Shown: positions 12,701 through 26,937, counted from the first letter of the stretch. The stretch is 64,000 nt of DNA from Dipylidium caninum (GCA_017562135.1 QEYB01000654.1:434001-498000), one strand, 5' to 3'. Made by a program: numbers and translations. Notes: generated by a model not told the origin, from the sequence alone.

Positions 12701-15700
12701 AATATCCTGTTTGGTAAAGGCAGCATTAAACGAAACCCCGCTGAAAGACTGAAGGGGTTGCTTTGGTCCAGTTTGTCCCAGTTTTTCTGGCCAAATATCG
12801 GCGAAGGAAACGTAGCCTCGAGAATCCCGCAAGGAGACTACTTGTACGATCGGAGGTAGTTTCAGTTGGAGAGGCCTCGCCTCACCGATTTACCGTCCAC
12901 GGAGACGGTTGTCTTTTATGTGGAATAGCCAGACTCCCACGTCGGTGTCCATTTGAGAGGGAACGGCAGGACGTTGGGGTCACCCTGTCGGTGCACACAT
13001 CCCACGGCGACTCATTCCGCTGACATTTTGGGTCCACCACCCTTGAGACATCCAAATCCCATTGGTTAGTTCACACTGACAAGGTTGAGGAAGGTCGAGA
13101 ATATGTGAATTTTTTGTCATTGCTGCGCGGACAAGTCCTCCAACTGCACAACCTGCCAGAATGGAACTTCACCTGGGTGTAGCACACCAGCGCTCTAGTC
13201 ATTTCGCTTGCGACATATCGGGTGGGTGAGAGCTCCAGTCTGGCGGTGGCGGCGATTTATTTTCAGCCTCCTCACCGCCTCCGTAAGTCAGTAGGCGGGG
13301 GTTGAGGCTGGTTTGGTGCGCGGAACGATACACTTTTTGGCTTATTCACTACGCCTACCTGCACTCTTTACTGACGCGCATGGAGAATTACGAGGCTTTG
13401 AACTATACACTCTGGCGATGAAGGCATTTGTGATCGCATTTTGGTGTCATTTCACGAGCACTCAGTGTCACAAAAGCAGTCAGAGTTCACGGAAAGGCCG
13501 TTGACATTTTGCAGGAACAACGGGTGGCAGAATTGGATGCACGCACGGGCGCATCGCTGAAGTTGAAGGTTTTGAATCCGCAAGGTCGTGTGTGGACGAT
13601 GAGCGCGGGCGGGGGCGCCTCGGTGGTCTACGCGGACACCGTTTGTCAACTGGCCGGGCCGAGTCAGCTGGCCAATTACGGGGAGTACTCGGGGGCGCCC
13701 TCGGAGGCACAGACCTACGAGTACGCCTCCACCATCCTCCACCTCATGACCACCGCTTCGCCGCCTTCCCCTGACGGTGAGTCTCATCTCCCTCGCATCG
13801 CCTCACCGTCCACTCACGCCGTCCAACGCCCTCATCTCCGTGTTTTCAGCCTCATTTTCGAGCCCTCGTTTCCGAAAACGAGAAGAATATTCTAGACGTT
13901 CCGTGTTTTTTTGTCTCCTCACTCTGCCGTTTTATCACCTACTCCCAACTTTCCCCCTTTCGAATCTGTCCATCCCGTTACGGTGGACTTTTTCGGCCAC
14001 TTCCTGGCGCCTTTGTTTTCTGCTCTGCCCATTCCAGATTTCACACCTTCGTCTAGTTAATCTCACTTTCCTTACCCACTGCGTGCCCTCCTCTCCCTCT
14101 CTCACTTTACCGTATTCTTGTGACTTTCTGCCCGAAACAAGTGAGCAGGCCAGGCGATCTGAGTGACTGCGTCTCAGATTAGTCCTCATGGACTTGGATA
14201 ATCAGACCGGCGGCCTCTCTCCCTCTCAAAAGCACCATTCCACACGCTTTCAATCACCGGCTCCTAAGGCGATGATGTTTAATTTCTCTATCTTTACACT
14301 AAAGCCGAAATATCGTTGAGCGGCTATCTCGACGACCTGATTGCGCTGCCACCCTCCTGCTACGCCACACTTTGACACACCCACACACACACAATTTTGC
14401 CTTTGTGATTTACTTGTTCATACCGCGGTCTAAACCACATTTAATTTTAATTTTTAACTCAGTGTTCTCAGTGGTTTGTTCTGTCTGCCTCTTCCCTTTC
14501 ATGTCGTAGGCCGCAAATTTATTTCTTTTTACTCTTTATTTAACCCTATATTCTCTGCCTCTTTGCCTGTAAAGCCGCCCATTTCTCCTCCCACTCACCG
14601 AATCCCCCCTTATGCCTTTCTTTTCAACCTCCGCAAATTTGTCTTTACTCCTCCCCTCCACCTTTTGCCCCACAACCATCCTAAAATTGGGCAGAAGATA
14701 TAAGATTTGTGGGGGGGGGGGTATAGTTGGATCCCTCGCATGAGAAACTCCTTGTCAATGCTCACTGGTGAATCGGAGGTGCGGGTCTCCCACCTTGTCC
14801 TGCCTGCGCCTTACAGTCTTCCACCGCGTCTCCTCCTCCCCCCCCCAATTCCCCTTTCGCTTGCCTCCCCTCGCGACATATTATCCGTCCTCCATAAGGC
14901 TTGAACAATGAGTCCGAGGGGAAAAGAGAGGTCGAGCCACTCATAGGCGCCATAACATCGACGTGAGTGCAGCCTTTGCAATCGTTGCGTCCAATTTTGG
15001 TGGAGTCATTTTTCGTTTTTGACTCAGGATTCCGATTTGGACATGAGTTGAACGTTTTCCGTCCACCACAGAGAGGGGACACTCCTCAGCTGCACGAAGA
15101 CTATTAATCAAACCATTCACCGCGTGAAGTTGTCACTTTGTGAGGATTTATGATGACTTCTTTCTCTCTGTCACGTCTGTCTCGCGAAGCACTGAGATCA
15201 GAGTCCACACTTTTGTCAGTGGCATCTTTCTTTTTTTCACTCATGCCAATCGAATGTGATCTCCCGCGTTCAGGAAAGATCCTCCTCATCGGCGGAGGTG
15301 TGGCTAATTTCACCAACGTGGCAACCACCTTCCGCGGCATAATCCATGCTATTCGCGACTTCCAAAGTGCCCTGCGCTCGCACAGAGTGAGCATCTACGT
15401 TCGTCGTGGTGGCCCCAACTACGAGGAGGGTCTCAGAGCAATGCGAGATTTGGGCCGGAGCCTCAACCTCCCCATCCATGTTTTCGGGCCTGATACTCAC
15501 ATGACCGCCATTGTCGCCATGGCATTGGGGCTGGTGGAGACGCCGTCCGAGTCCGGGATCGCGGTGACCCACTCGCTTTTCGAACATCCGGCCGCTGTCC
15601 CCTCGCCCACCTCTGGGGACGACGTTGTAAGCCCACCGGGATCTTGTTTATATTCAGGTGACTAGCACTGCGTTCACCTAGTATTTCTTGCACCAGAGTG

Positions 15701-18700
15701 GCTCCAAGAGACGGAGGAAAGGCCCCACGGTAATCTATAACGCATAACACGTGCATTTTGTGCTTTTGCGTGTTGCAACACTCGCATCATTGACTCTGCA
15801 ATAAGCGGCCTTGACAAAAGCCTAACTCCATCTGTTCTCCTCTTAACATGCAGAAAAAGGAAGCTGTGATAAGCGAATTATTCACCAAGGACAGTCGCGC
15901 GATTGTCTGGGGTCTTCAACTGAGGGCGATCCAGTCAATGTTGGATTTTGATTACGCCTGCGACAGAACCGTCCCCAGCGTCGCGGCCATCGTGTACCCC
16001 TTCTCGTGAGTTCTCCGCCCTCTCCTCGCCTCCGTGGCCACAGGCCTCCTCCTCCCTCCCCCCCTGTGATTCTCTCCATCTTTTGTGGCCACAGGCCTCC
16101 TCCCCTCTTCCCCGTCCCGAGAAGGGGACTCTTACGGGCAAGATTTCCACGCAGAGCAATGGAGACTACTTCTCGTGAGTTCTCTGGTATCTTTCCCCGT
16201 CCCCTCGCCCCGAGAGGAATGGCAGAGGCAGCAGCCCACGCCAGGCACTTTTAGGCGTCTTTTATGTGAATTTGCGCCGGCGGTTGAGGCGTCCTGCTGT
16301 CAAGCGAGTTTTAGAGAAAGGACGACAGTGTGAAATCTTCTCATGTGTTCGCTTTTCGTGCTCAAAAGTGGATGAACAAGTGTTGGAAGAGGAGGCAGAG
16401 AGCCTTTTGAGCGGGTGTTTCCCGGTCTGAGTGTTAAAGGCCTAAAAACTGGATTTTTGGAGCCCCTCAAGAAGGCGGTTGAAGAAGTTTAAATGTTCTG
16501 TTAACGAATCGCAGTTGTGAAATTCGCATTCAGATTTCGACTGGACGCAGTGTGACGAAGACAATATTAAGTTGGTGGATAAAAGCCTTTGTGAGAGGCT
16601 GTGTTTGTTAGGCGAACTCTGGCTCATCTCACCGCCTCTCTTTCTCGTATTCCCATCAACTTTTAGACGAGCATGTGTTCTCCTTGAAGCCTTCTTTTTT
16701 CCGCTCTTTTGCTCTCCAGTGGTGATCGCAGTGAAAAGTTTTACTGGGGCTCCAAGGACGACCTTTTCATCCCCATCTACCGTCAGCTTGGGGCAGCCCT
16801 GGAGGCGCACAAGGACGCCCGCCTCCTCGTCAACTTTGCCTCCCATCGAGCCGCCTACGAGGTCACCCTGGAGGCGTTGACGATGAAGGATGGTACGTCC
16901 CAGCGTCCGCGTCTGGACGGCATCGCCGTGATCGCCGAGGGCATCCCCGAGCGTTTTGCCCGCCACCTCATGTTCCTATCCAAAAGCCTCGGCGTTGTGA
17001 TCATCGGACCCGCCACTGTGAGTGACGCCCTTGCAGCATCCCCTCGAAATGAACGACTCAGCGATTTTTATTTCGTTTAATCACGTGTAGTAAGCGCTAG
17101 CGCCAGAAAAACAAGGAAAAAAAAAACTCTAAAACTCCCACTTTTCACTAAAAAAGTCACTGACATAAATGCCTCTGACAGACTGCGAAATTGCGTGTCT
17201 TCCTTATTGCCTAAACATCATCGACGTCAACAAGAGTTACGTGAAGCGAGTTGCAGAACACTCTACTGCTCCAACAGCGTCACGAAATGAGTCTTTTTTG
17301 CTCTCTTTGTTCTTCTCGCCTTTTTCTTGAAGTATTTCGACGGAACCGAGTGGAGCCTCTCCCCACACACATTGGCGGGGTTGGCGCGATTGGCTTCCCC
17401 AAACGGGGCAAAAGTTTGCACTTCGAATTTCACCGAGGCGGGTTGTTTAACTCTGAGGGAGAAGCTCCTTTTTTCGAAAACTCATGTCCTTCGTAGAAGC
17501 CCCGCTTAAATTTTGCCTAAGTTGGAAGACCTCAGAAGGTCCTCTTGGCTCCCACTCCCACCACATTCGGGTAGTCGGGGGGAAAGTCATCCACGACTGC
17601 TACGACTCGACTGTCAAATTGCTGCCTCCTCGGACTTGCCTTGTGAAATATGTACGCAAAGCGTAAACACGCAGGCAGGGGACACAACTCTCGTTTGCTT
17701 CTTTGGGTTAACAGGCCGCACCACGGGTGTTGTGCGCTCATTTTTGGAATATTTCCTTGACCGATGAGCCTCTCCCGCCTGTCTGCTCTTTCAGCGCCGC
17801 TTGTCCCGACTCTACCCATCAACGGTAGTCGACACACGTTTGAAAACCCACTTTAAGTTGTCAAAAAACACTGTAAGACCTCTGCTAAGCTCACCATGTT
17901 TCGGTCTTTTCTTCGCCAAACTCTACAGGTAGGCGCGATAAAGCCGGGCTGCTTCAAAGTCGGCAACACAGCCGGTATGATGGACAACATCCTCGCCTCA
18001 AAGCTCTACCGTCCTGGCAGGTCAGTTTGATGCCTTGTCAACCCCGTGCCTGGCATCTCCCCCCCTCCGCCCCCCCCCCCGGAGTGACTGAAGTGGCGCC
18101 CTAGCCTCTTTCCTTCAGCGTCGCCTACGTCTCGCGGTCTGGAGGGATGTCCAATGAACTCAACAACATCATCAGCAGAAATGCCGACGGGGTCGCAGAA
18201 GGCGTCGCAATCGGAGGCGACCGTTTTCCCGGCAGCACTTTTCTCGACCACATTTTGCGCTACGAGGCCGATCCCAACGTCAGCATGGTTGTCCTCCTGG
18301 GCGAGGTGAGAGCTCACGAAACCCTCCTTCATTGTGAAATCGTCTTAAGGCAGAGTAAACGCGCGGCACTTTGATCAGGTTGGAGGACTGGAGGAGTACG
18401 CGGTTGCAGAGGCCCTGGAGAAGGGAAAAATCCGCAAACCACTCGTCGCCTGGTGTATTGGCACGTGCGCGGAGATGCTTGCCGGCAGTCGAAGCACCGA
18501 CAGTCTCGAAGAGGTCCAATTTGGCCACGCTGGTGCTTGTGCCCACTCGGAGGCGGAGACCGCGGTCGCTAAGAATTCACACCTTGCCAAAGTCGGTGCT
18601 CATGTTCCCGCCGACTTTAACGACCTTGGCGAGGTGATCAGGTGAGGTGAATGTCCTCAGAACCCGGCAACCGGTCGGTCCTCTTTCACTGCCCCTTTCC

Positions 18701-21700
18701 CTTTTGTTTTACGCACTTCAAAATTTCGTCTTGTTAACCATGATGGGCTTGTGTAAAACGACTGTCCCACACTTAACCCTCAGGCTTTTGAGGGGATCTT
18801 TTCCTCCCACCTCCCTTCCTCCTGTCCGCAGTTCAGTAGTAAGTTGACTTGAGGGAGCCTGTAAACAGTCAGCCTGCGGCTGCATCGTCGTTACCCCTGA
18901 CGCGGCGCGCACATTCGGCCTTTATAGCTCCTGTGAGGCGTTCGGTGTGAACCTCCCTGGAGGCGCTCCTTATCGTCTGCAGCTTTTTGGGGCAGTGTAA
19001 AATCCTCGGTCCTCTTTTCAGCGCTTCATTCTGACAAAACATGCACTATTTCGTGCGCTCCTAATGTTTACGTAGCTCAGAAAGGCGTCAGTTTACGCGG
19101 GGAGACAATGTTCACTTCATTTTCACTTTTTCCCCTCGGGATAATCAACATCCCACACTTGAGAGCACAGAACTCTGCCCACTTTCAAGGAATTGTGAAT
19201 AAAAGCGCGACAAAAGGACTTTTTCCACCTCGATGAATGGGCAGTTTTTTGGGTGGGGGACAGGAGGTCAGCAACGAAGATTGGAGTGAGCCATTCCGAG
19301 TCCTACTTGTTCAGTGTGTTCGCCCGAAAATTCACCTCCTCGTGCAAATTGCGTCCACCTTCGGAGGCGAAATTTCCTGTTCAGAGTTACTTGAGTCCGG
19401 TGGGAAGGAGGCTGCCTAACCATATTTCGTGCACTTTTGTTTTCTAGGCGAGTTTTCAAGAATCTGGTGGATTCGCACAAACTGAAACCCAAGCCCGACC
19501 ATCCGCCACGAAATGTGCCCATGGACTACGCCTGGGCGAAGGTAATTCGGCTGGTGGAGAGATGCTCTTGCAGAGGCAAAGTAGCGCTTCTCGGCGTTCT
19601 GGCGGAGCCTTCGTTTACTCGAAGATGTTGCGCCTTTGTGGACGTCTTCAGACTTTTAGCCTTCTGGCTCTCCCGCGCCCCCCGCTTCCCCTTTCCTTCC
19701 CAGTTTTTTTGTGTATTCCTCTACGCCTCTAACCAACTCCTCGTCTCACCGGCGGAGGGGAAGAGTCTGTCGCATCGCTGCCTCCTTCAAGTCCATCTTC
19801 GCGCGTTGACACGTTGGTTTGCCGCTTAACTGCGACCCAACAGTATTAGATGGCCGTTGTTCTCAGCCCTGCCTCCTCCAAACCCCGCAATGTTCGCTCC
19901 GATCTCGAGTCAATCACACAACCTCCGGCTAGACGACGCCTCCTCGGTGGGCGCCTTCACTTTCGGAAGGACTCGCTTTGGCTAACGCCCTGTTCCGCTC
20001 TGTGGCGGCGAGTTGGAGCTCGTCTCCGTTTGGTGAAGTCGGAAAACTCGTTTATCCAAAAGCCCGTTGAACTCCCGATTGAGTGGAGGGCCCCTTCGAT
20101 CAGCGGAGCGTCAGGCCAACAGTACCACTCGGCGGTTGCGACAACCAAATTCGCCAGTCGAGGCGTGTCTAGCTCCACAGACTCAGTGACCCCTTCGTCC
20201 GACTTTACTTTAACCTCGATTGCCCGAGAGGCGCTCCCGCTGTCATGCCTCTACTTCAAAACGTCGGAAACCTCGGAAGCATTCGTCCATGTCCGTATAT
20301 TCACACACCGACTAGCTGATCACGTGTAAAGGGCGTGTGAAGTTAGCTTAGGAGAGGGCGACAGCCATAATTTTAACATCGTCTCACTTATTTACCTCTT
20401 GACGAAAATCCGTCGACCCTCTGACCCGCCCCGAGGAATAATTGTTGCTTTCCCTTGGCGAAGGCTTTTGAGAAACACAGTTTATTGCGTTCTGCTCTCC
20501 TCCTTTCCCTCCGCCATCTTCGGAGTTCGTGCGGATTTTGTTGACTTACTTACTGACTTCAGTGTAACTTTTAAGCCAAACACCGCTTTCTAGTCAGTGT
20601 TCGCTGCCTCCTCAACTCGTAGCCGATGGAGTTTAAATTCTGTCGAAGGTTGAACGTCTCCGGCTCAAAACCCGCTCCTCCTCCTCTTCCTCCTAGCGCT
20701 GTCTTTTTTGCCACTTGATGCCTAAAAGCTTCGTAGCCGAGTCGCATCAGTAAAATTTGGTGGTAAAAAATGTTGCCGCGTCTTTTGACTCCTAGACCAC
20801 CTCTGTTGGAAGGTTTTTTTGAGAATTTCGAGAGTACTTTGATATTCCATTTCACCTTGACGTCCTCTCTCGCATTCCCCATTTTCGGGAGCCCCAAAAG
20901 TTTGCGCTCCCTCTCGTAGACGCTTGCCAGAGGGGACATTGGAGAGGCGAATCCCCATATTTACCTGTAATTAGACAAAAAACAGGGTAGTTTTGTCCTG
21001 GAGGACAAATTCATAGTCATGAGTGGGTAGTTTTACTCCGATTTCATACTCCAAAGAAGTTCACCCCTGCCCTGTGAGAGGAGCATCTTGTTCCTTTGTC
21101 GAGGCATTTGCTCTTTCTGCATCTCCTTGGCTCGCCTCATCACCTTGTAAGGCCGATTGACATTGGCAAACAGTGTGTGCCACTCTGTGCCGTGCCACGA
21201 GTCACTACACTGACGGCGGTGTGCCCAAACGGACGAGAAGCACTTAATTTTTGTGTCTGGTAGGAGCTGGGACTGGTGCGCAAGCCAGCGGCCTTCACGA
21301 CGACCATCAGCGACGATCGCGGCTCCGAGGTGCTCTACGCCGGCGTGCCCGTCGGTCGCGTCCTCGCCGACAACCTCGGTGTGGGCGGCGTCATTTCTCT
21401 CCTCTGGTTCAAACGAAGGTAGGTTCTCCTCCCCAACCCCCCCACCTCCACCTCTTCCCCTCTGCCCGGCCGACCGGCATGGCCTCCCCGGGTGTGGAGC
21501 AGGCTAATATACTGCGAGTTTTCGTGCTTTGTGACTCAACCAAAAGGTAATCTGCGTTGTATATCAACCTGTTGCGACTTTTTCGACGTCTACACGCTTC
21601 ATTTGGATGCTAAGACATGGAAAAGGCTTCATTGCATTCCTTTTCTCCTTCTCGATTATGAATGAAATCACTTTTCGGCTCGACTGTCCCTCTCTCCGAT

Positions 21701-24700
21701 TACCTACTCGACAATGAAGGATTTTCACGGGCTGGCTGCATCACCTCCAAGAAAGTAGCATTTGAAGCTGTCCATCTGCGCCTGGAATGTAGGCGTTGAC
21801 ATATTTGAATAAGTTTACACGCTGGTCTCCCATTCGATTTCATGGTGCCTCTCCGCCAACCTGTCTTGGCGTGGCGTTTGTTTGTGTCTTCCTGACGACC
21901 CTCTAATCGCCAAGTCCAAGCGCCACGCGCCAGCTTCGCAGACGTCGTCATTGAAGTGGAGGGCGTGAAGCCGCGGCCCGCGTGGACATGCCTCTCTCCC
22001 GTGGTTCGCCCACTTCCCTCCTCGAGGCGCGTTCGGAGTCGCCCTCAGGAAGTGGGCTCTTCCCCTCTGCTGTCCCACGGTTGGCCCGTTTCTGGTCCGC
22101 TTGTATCTCTGAAGGTGGAGGACGCAAGCATAGCCACTTCTCGAAAGCATCTCTCGTCTCAATTGGCTGTTGCCTCGCAATTCACTCTCACTGTGGCCGG
22201 GTCGACTTGCCGTCCACAAATTCCACAGACGCAATCACTTGCTGCAGTCAACCGCTTTTTGTCTTTCAACCCCAAAACATGAAGCCGGTCGTCTGTCGTG
22301 CACCCATCATCTCAGCGATTTGCCACCATCGCCAGAATCCGAGTTTTTTATGTGTGAATTCCTGTGCAGTCCTCGAAGAATTCGTCGTTCTCTCGACGAA
22401 AACGGCGTCTCTACCCTCGGCATCGTGAATACTGTCGCCACTGCACTCCGACCGCCGTGTTAACCACGCGGTCGGAGAGCGGAAGTACCGCTTGTGGGAT
22501 GAAAAATGTGCATTTTAGCCGGTGTCGGTGTGCTCCGGTGCCTTCTTTGTTTGTTTAACCTGTTCGACTGCCTCGTGGCAGTGTGAGAAGTGCACAAAGA
22601 AGACGGGCGCGTGTCATCCGTCCGGGCGAGGAATATCTTAGCTCAGCTGCGGAGTCCCATCACCGAAGGTGGCGTTTCTGATGGCTTTGTAGGCTGCCGG
22701 ACTACGCCACAGCGTACATCGAGCGTTGCCTCATCGTCGCGGCGGACCACGGGCCGGCGGTGAGCGGCGCGCACAACACCATCGTGGCAGCACGAGCCGA
22801 CAAGGACCTCGTCTCCTCGCTTGCCTCCGGTCTGCTCACCATCGTGAGTCCTCCACCCCCCTCTCCTTCCCATATTTCGTACCGCGGAGGCGCAGTGAAG
22901 GCCCTCAGGCAATTTTGTTGTCATTTGAATGTGGGTCAAAGACAAAGACTCTTTCCACTCTCGAATGAGGCTCCCGGAAGGCCTTCAACCATTTCTGTTC
23001 CTCCTCGTCATGGGGAGGACAAAGACTCCTTCCAATGTCGAATAAACGGGGCCGCGTTGTCGAGAGAAGGGCCAAAATTTGTGTTGAATGGACGCAGGAA
23101 GGCAGCCGGACGTAGCATTAACATCGCGTCTTCCACCCCCACCCCCCCCCCCCAAACTTTCCATCATCCCGTCGACTGAGAAGAAATAAGACGAAGACGT
23201 TTGGCTATGTCGAGTGGACGAAGCCGCGGACTGAAGAGCCCCGTTGGTTTGCTTGATGGCAGGGCCTTTCTTCGCCGACGACAGCGCGTTGTTCAGGGCC
23301 GCGGCATGCTCCACCAAGTCTACGGGGGGAATGTGAGCCATTCCGCTCCCCTAAATTGTGCGTAAAGCGTGTGTGTGAGGGCGGTTGGGACAGAATTTCT
23401 TCGCCCTCGGTACCGCGGCGCTGTGTGGGCTTGTTGAGAGTGGATGCTAACACCGAGGCTTTTGCAGGGCAACCGTTTCGGCGGGGCGATTGACGCGGCA
23501 GCACGACAATTCTCGGAGGCCTTCGACGCGGGCCAGTCGCCGCAGGAGTTCGTCGCCTCGGTCCGGGCGGCGGGCCGACTGGTGATGGGCATTGGACACC
23601 GCGTCAAGTCCCTCTTCAACCCCGACACCCGCGTAACCCTCCTGGCCGACTTTGCCCGCGCCCACTTCCCCTCAACGCCTCTCATGGACTTCGCCTTCCG
23701 TGTGGAGCGTGTCACCACCGCCAAAGTTCGTTTGCCCCACCTCTCCACCTTCCATTGTTGTCTCCGTGGCTATTTCCCGACTCTTAAAAGCCATCTCCAC
23801 GTCGTGACACTTCGTCCCCCCCTTTCACCGTCTCGGTGTGCGTGAACTGGGAGGTTTTAACCCTGTTCACTCGAAGCACCAATTCGAGACCACAGAAAAC
23901 AGCAAAATTGATGAGGACGCGTGGTATTTCGTGAAACATCATCCAAGACGGGTCCTAGGTTTGTCAGGACACGTGTCAAAGTAACACGTTGCCTCTCACC
24001 CACCTCCGGACGGTGTTGCGGTCAGAGCAAAGATTTAATTTGTTCGACTATTTCGTCGGAATGCGATGTGGACGTCTTCTCACGACGTGCTTTTGGGAAT
24101 CGCAATCGGCTGAGTGGCTCTTCCTTTCTTTTTCAAACTTCCTCTAGTTTATACCCAGAAAAGGGACTCTGCGCCGCCATTTGAGCGGATTTTGCCCCAA
24201 ATGCTTAACAATCTTCTCTTTCAACGTTTTAAAAGACGTCTTCACGTCTTGAAGTACCTCCCTTTCTGATGGCCATCAGCGCAACTAGTTGGCCATCGTA
24301 CAACTCGACAGGTCGAGGCACCTTTCTTATCAATGCCGCTCCAAGAGTTCCTTGGCGTCCTCTCCTCCACTGGCAGAAATCCCCCCCCCCCGCGACGCTC
24401 CTCCACGTGCTCCCTCCACTCGCAGCGATTCGTTTTACTCTCCCCGTCAGCGTTAGCAGCCTCCAACCGTGTTTACCTCGGCGAGGGGGACATGATCGCG
24501 GCAGAGCTCATCCCACGGCCTCCGCATCCTCCCCTCTTGTCCATTTGGCACCGGAAGTCGCCGAAACTCCGGTCACGCACAGTGCGAAGGTGTATTGAAG
24601 CTCTTCGGATGGAGAATCCCCCGCCTCGGGAGGGATTTTCACGCTTCTCCGCATTCTCTTTTAGCCAGGAGCCGTTTATTTTGTCACGTGTTTTCCTGCC

Positions 24701-26937
24701 TTGGCATAAGGCAAAGCCCAAACCCTACAAGAAGGCCTTTTGAGGAAGTCTTCTCCCACTCATCGTCATCATCATCAGCATTGCGACTTAGTAGATAACG
24801 CGAAGAGACTTGCTAAATGTGCGGATGATCCTTCCCCCCCCCCGGCACGATCAGTCCGCACATCATCGCCTGCGTCCACATCCAGTCGGCAGTCTTTTTC
24901 GCCCCTTCTCCGAAATTCTGTTCAATTAAGAGGGGAAAAAGCGTGTTGCGTGTGGGGTAGTTGGCAGATTTAGCGGTGAATTGCCCGCCAACCAAATAGA
25001 GAGAGATGTGATTCTATCCTAACGAGGCTAACTCAAGAGACCCTGGGCGATGGCGACAACAGTCCGTCGCGTGTTGGAGAAATTCGCGTTGCCCAGAGGC
25101 GGTGCGGCCCCACTGCACGCGGCTGTGGCCGAGTTCTTCCCAGACGCTTCAAGGAAGCGTCCGGCGCCCCTCCCTAAGCAACTTCCTGTGCACACTCGAA
25201 TCTTCTTTTCCTAAGACCTTTCTTCATTTGCACAGCGTCCGACACTGATTCTCAACGTGGACGGGCTGATCGGCGTCTCGATGGTGGATCTGCTGCGCAA
25301 CTGCGGCTGTTTCACTCGGGAGGAGGCGGACGAGTTCATTCGAATCGGCACGTTGAACGGCCTCTTTGTGCTCGCACGCAGCATCGGGTTCATCGGTGAG
25401 TTGCTGCTGCTGCTGCTGGTGGTAGTGGTGGTGGGTGGGGGGGGGGGGGGAAGGAGTGGCGATGTCGAGGTTGTGATGGCCATTTCGCCTTCCCGAAGCT
25501 TCTCCTTTAAACTATCTCCCATTTTTCCTCGAAATTCGGCCAATTCGCCGACTGGCGGTGGATGGATTTTTCAGTCCCTCTTTCCTTGCCTCGCAGACTT
25601 TTAACTTACCCCTTTTTTAATTCTACTTTTATGCCAATGGCATTCAGTTTTGACGTGCGTCTCCAATCATTCTCCTCCCTTTTTTGCCTCCCTCATCATT
25701 AGTTGATGCCTTCCACGTCTTATTGTCTGCAGTTTAAGCTGCACAGCATAGATTTCCTTTCCATGGCAACAGACAATTTTGTGAGAAAAAGAAAGGTGGT
25801 CAGAATCCAACAGCAGGCCAAGTGACGCAGTGCTGAATCGAAAAACGTCCAAACGGTTTGAAGGAAAGCCCCCCTCCCCCTTTTTCTCTCCTAAGCAAAA
25901 TTTATTTTGGAAAGTAGGTGTAACGTCCACGCTCAAGGTGGAGGCGGGGAACTTGCCGAACTCGTCCCAAACGATGTTAATGAGAGCGATGGGGGAGGAG
26001 GAGGAGGAGACGTCGTTCAGATTGGCCTTTTTGTCCGATTCCCTCCACGACTACTGTTGTTTACATCAAGACGATCCAGCAGGTGAAGTTGCGAAAGGTC
26101 GCCTTCACGTGCTCGCTTCCGCCAAATGGACGATACGTGGATGGACAGTGGGGAGGAGAATTCCTGCCAACACGGAGAGATGCGACGACCGTGTTCCACG
26201 CCATGAAGATGATTCTTCCCTTTTTGCCGTGTTCTTTTGAGCTTCACCGCTCTGTCGATTCAAAGTCACTTCGCCGTCCCGTCGTTCTTCCCTCGCCCTC
26301 GTCCTGCCCCCCCCCCCGAGGGCGGAGGGGAAGGCAGGAGGCGAGCCTGTGGTGCACCCGTTGCCACGTGGTCAGTCGGTGGGTTGGAAGGCCCCCCGGG
26401 GGGAGGGCAGTGGGGCCGCTTGGCGGTCGAGTGAAGGTGTTACACGAGCGAGGAGACCCGCAGGCGGTAGCACCGAGGAGCGCACACCCTCGCAGCCGCG
26501 CTACCCAAAGTCCCTGAGAAGCACATTCTACCGCGAGTGGAGTTTTAAATTGCCTCGACGCCTTCTCCACCGCTGCCGCCAGCCACGCGTCTCCACAAAG
26601 TAGACGCAAGTGCCGCCCCTCCCCCACCATCAATCTCGGCGGGGAGGAGAAAACCGACTCGCCGTCATCTCTGACTGAGTGTAATTCCTACTCCCATCCA
26701 TCTCGAGTCCCCAGAGGCCGAGGAAGCAAACACGACCGGCCGCGGGGTCCCAGTTGCGGTCACGGGGGGTTAGGGCGAACACTTTTTAAAAGCATCTTCT
26801 CGTCCGCAGGCCATTACCTTGACCAGAAACGCCTGCGCCAAGGCCTCTACCGCCACCCGTGGGACGACATCACCTACCACCTCCCGACACCCGATGAACT
26901 GGGACCCTCCACTTCATTCAACGGCGACCGGAAGTGA
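6741..26937 (+). CDS. ACLY: ATP-citrate lyase (ATP-citrate synthase), 18 exons
   Basis: Converts citrate, CoA and ATP to acetyl-CoA, oxaloacetate, ADP and phosphate in the cytosol. Exons: 6741-7010, 8608-8670, 9172-9270, 11430-11545, 11701-11944, 13515-13776, 15274-15626, 15854-16005, 16720-17017, 17929-18020, 18119-18305, 18379-18641, 19448-19541, 21264-21418, 22693-22843, 23468-23725, 25236-25395 and 26810-26937. All phases agree and the total is 1,114 residues (human 1,101). In order: ATP-grasp/CoA-ligase N-terminus ([31 protein letters not shown]), citrate-binding region ([23 protein letters not shown]), CoA-ligase with phosphohistidine His762 (QFGHAGACA), and the citrate-synthase-like C-terminus ([24 protein letters not shown]). 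Oddities: about ten extra residues just before His762, and a short central linker with no R-x-A-S phosphosite like that of mammals. The intron 16 donor is GTTCGT. Confidence 0.97.
16000..16184 (+). repeat. Duplicated splice-donor segment in ACLY intron 8
   Basis: The exon 8 end and its donor, CTTCTCGTGAGTTCTC (16000-16015), recur exactly at 16169-16184. Between them GTGGCCACAGGCCTCCTCC occurs twice, at 16034 and 16085, a 51-bp period. The second donor would add 169 nt to exon 8, which shifts the frame. This is either a local duplication left by slippage or a decoy/alternative donor. Confidence 0.8.
18379..18641 (+). other. ACLY: ACLY exon 12, carrying the phosphohistidine
   Basis: The exon encodes the His that is transiently phosphorylated in the first half-reaction, in QFGHAGACA. 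Relative to the vertebrate enzyme, where the Cys-Ala-Thr-Met segment runs almost directly into Glu-Val-Gln-Phe-Gly-His, this exon carries an in-frame insertion, [12 protein letters not shown]. The insertion is Ser/Thr/Glu-rich and lies about eight residues before the His. The exon has normal AG and GT boundaries, so the insertion looks coding rather than a missed intron. Confidence 0.8.
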
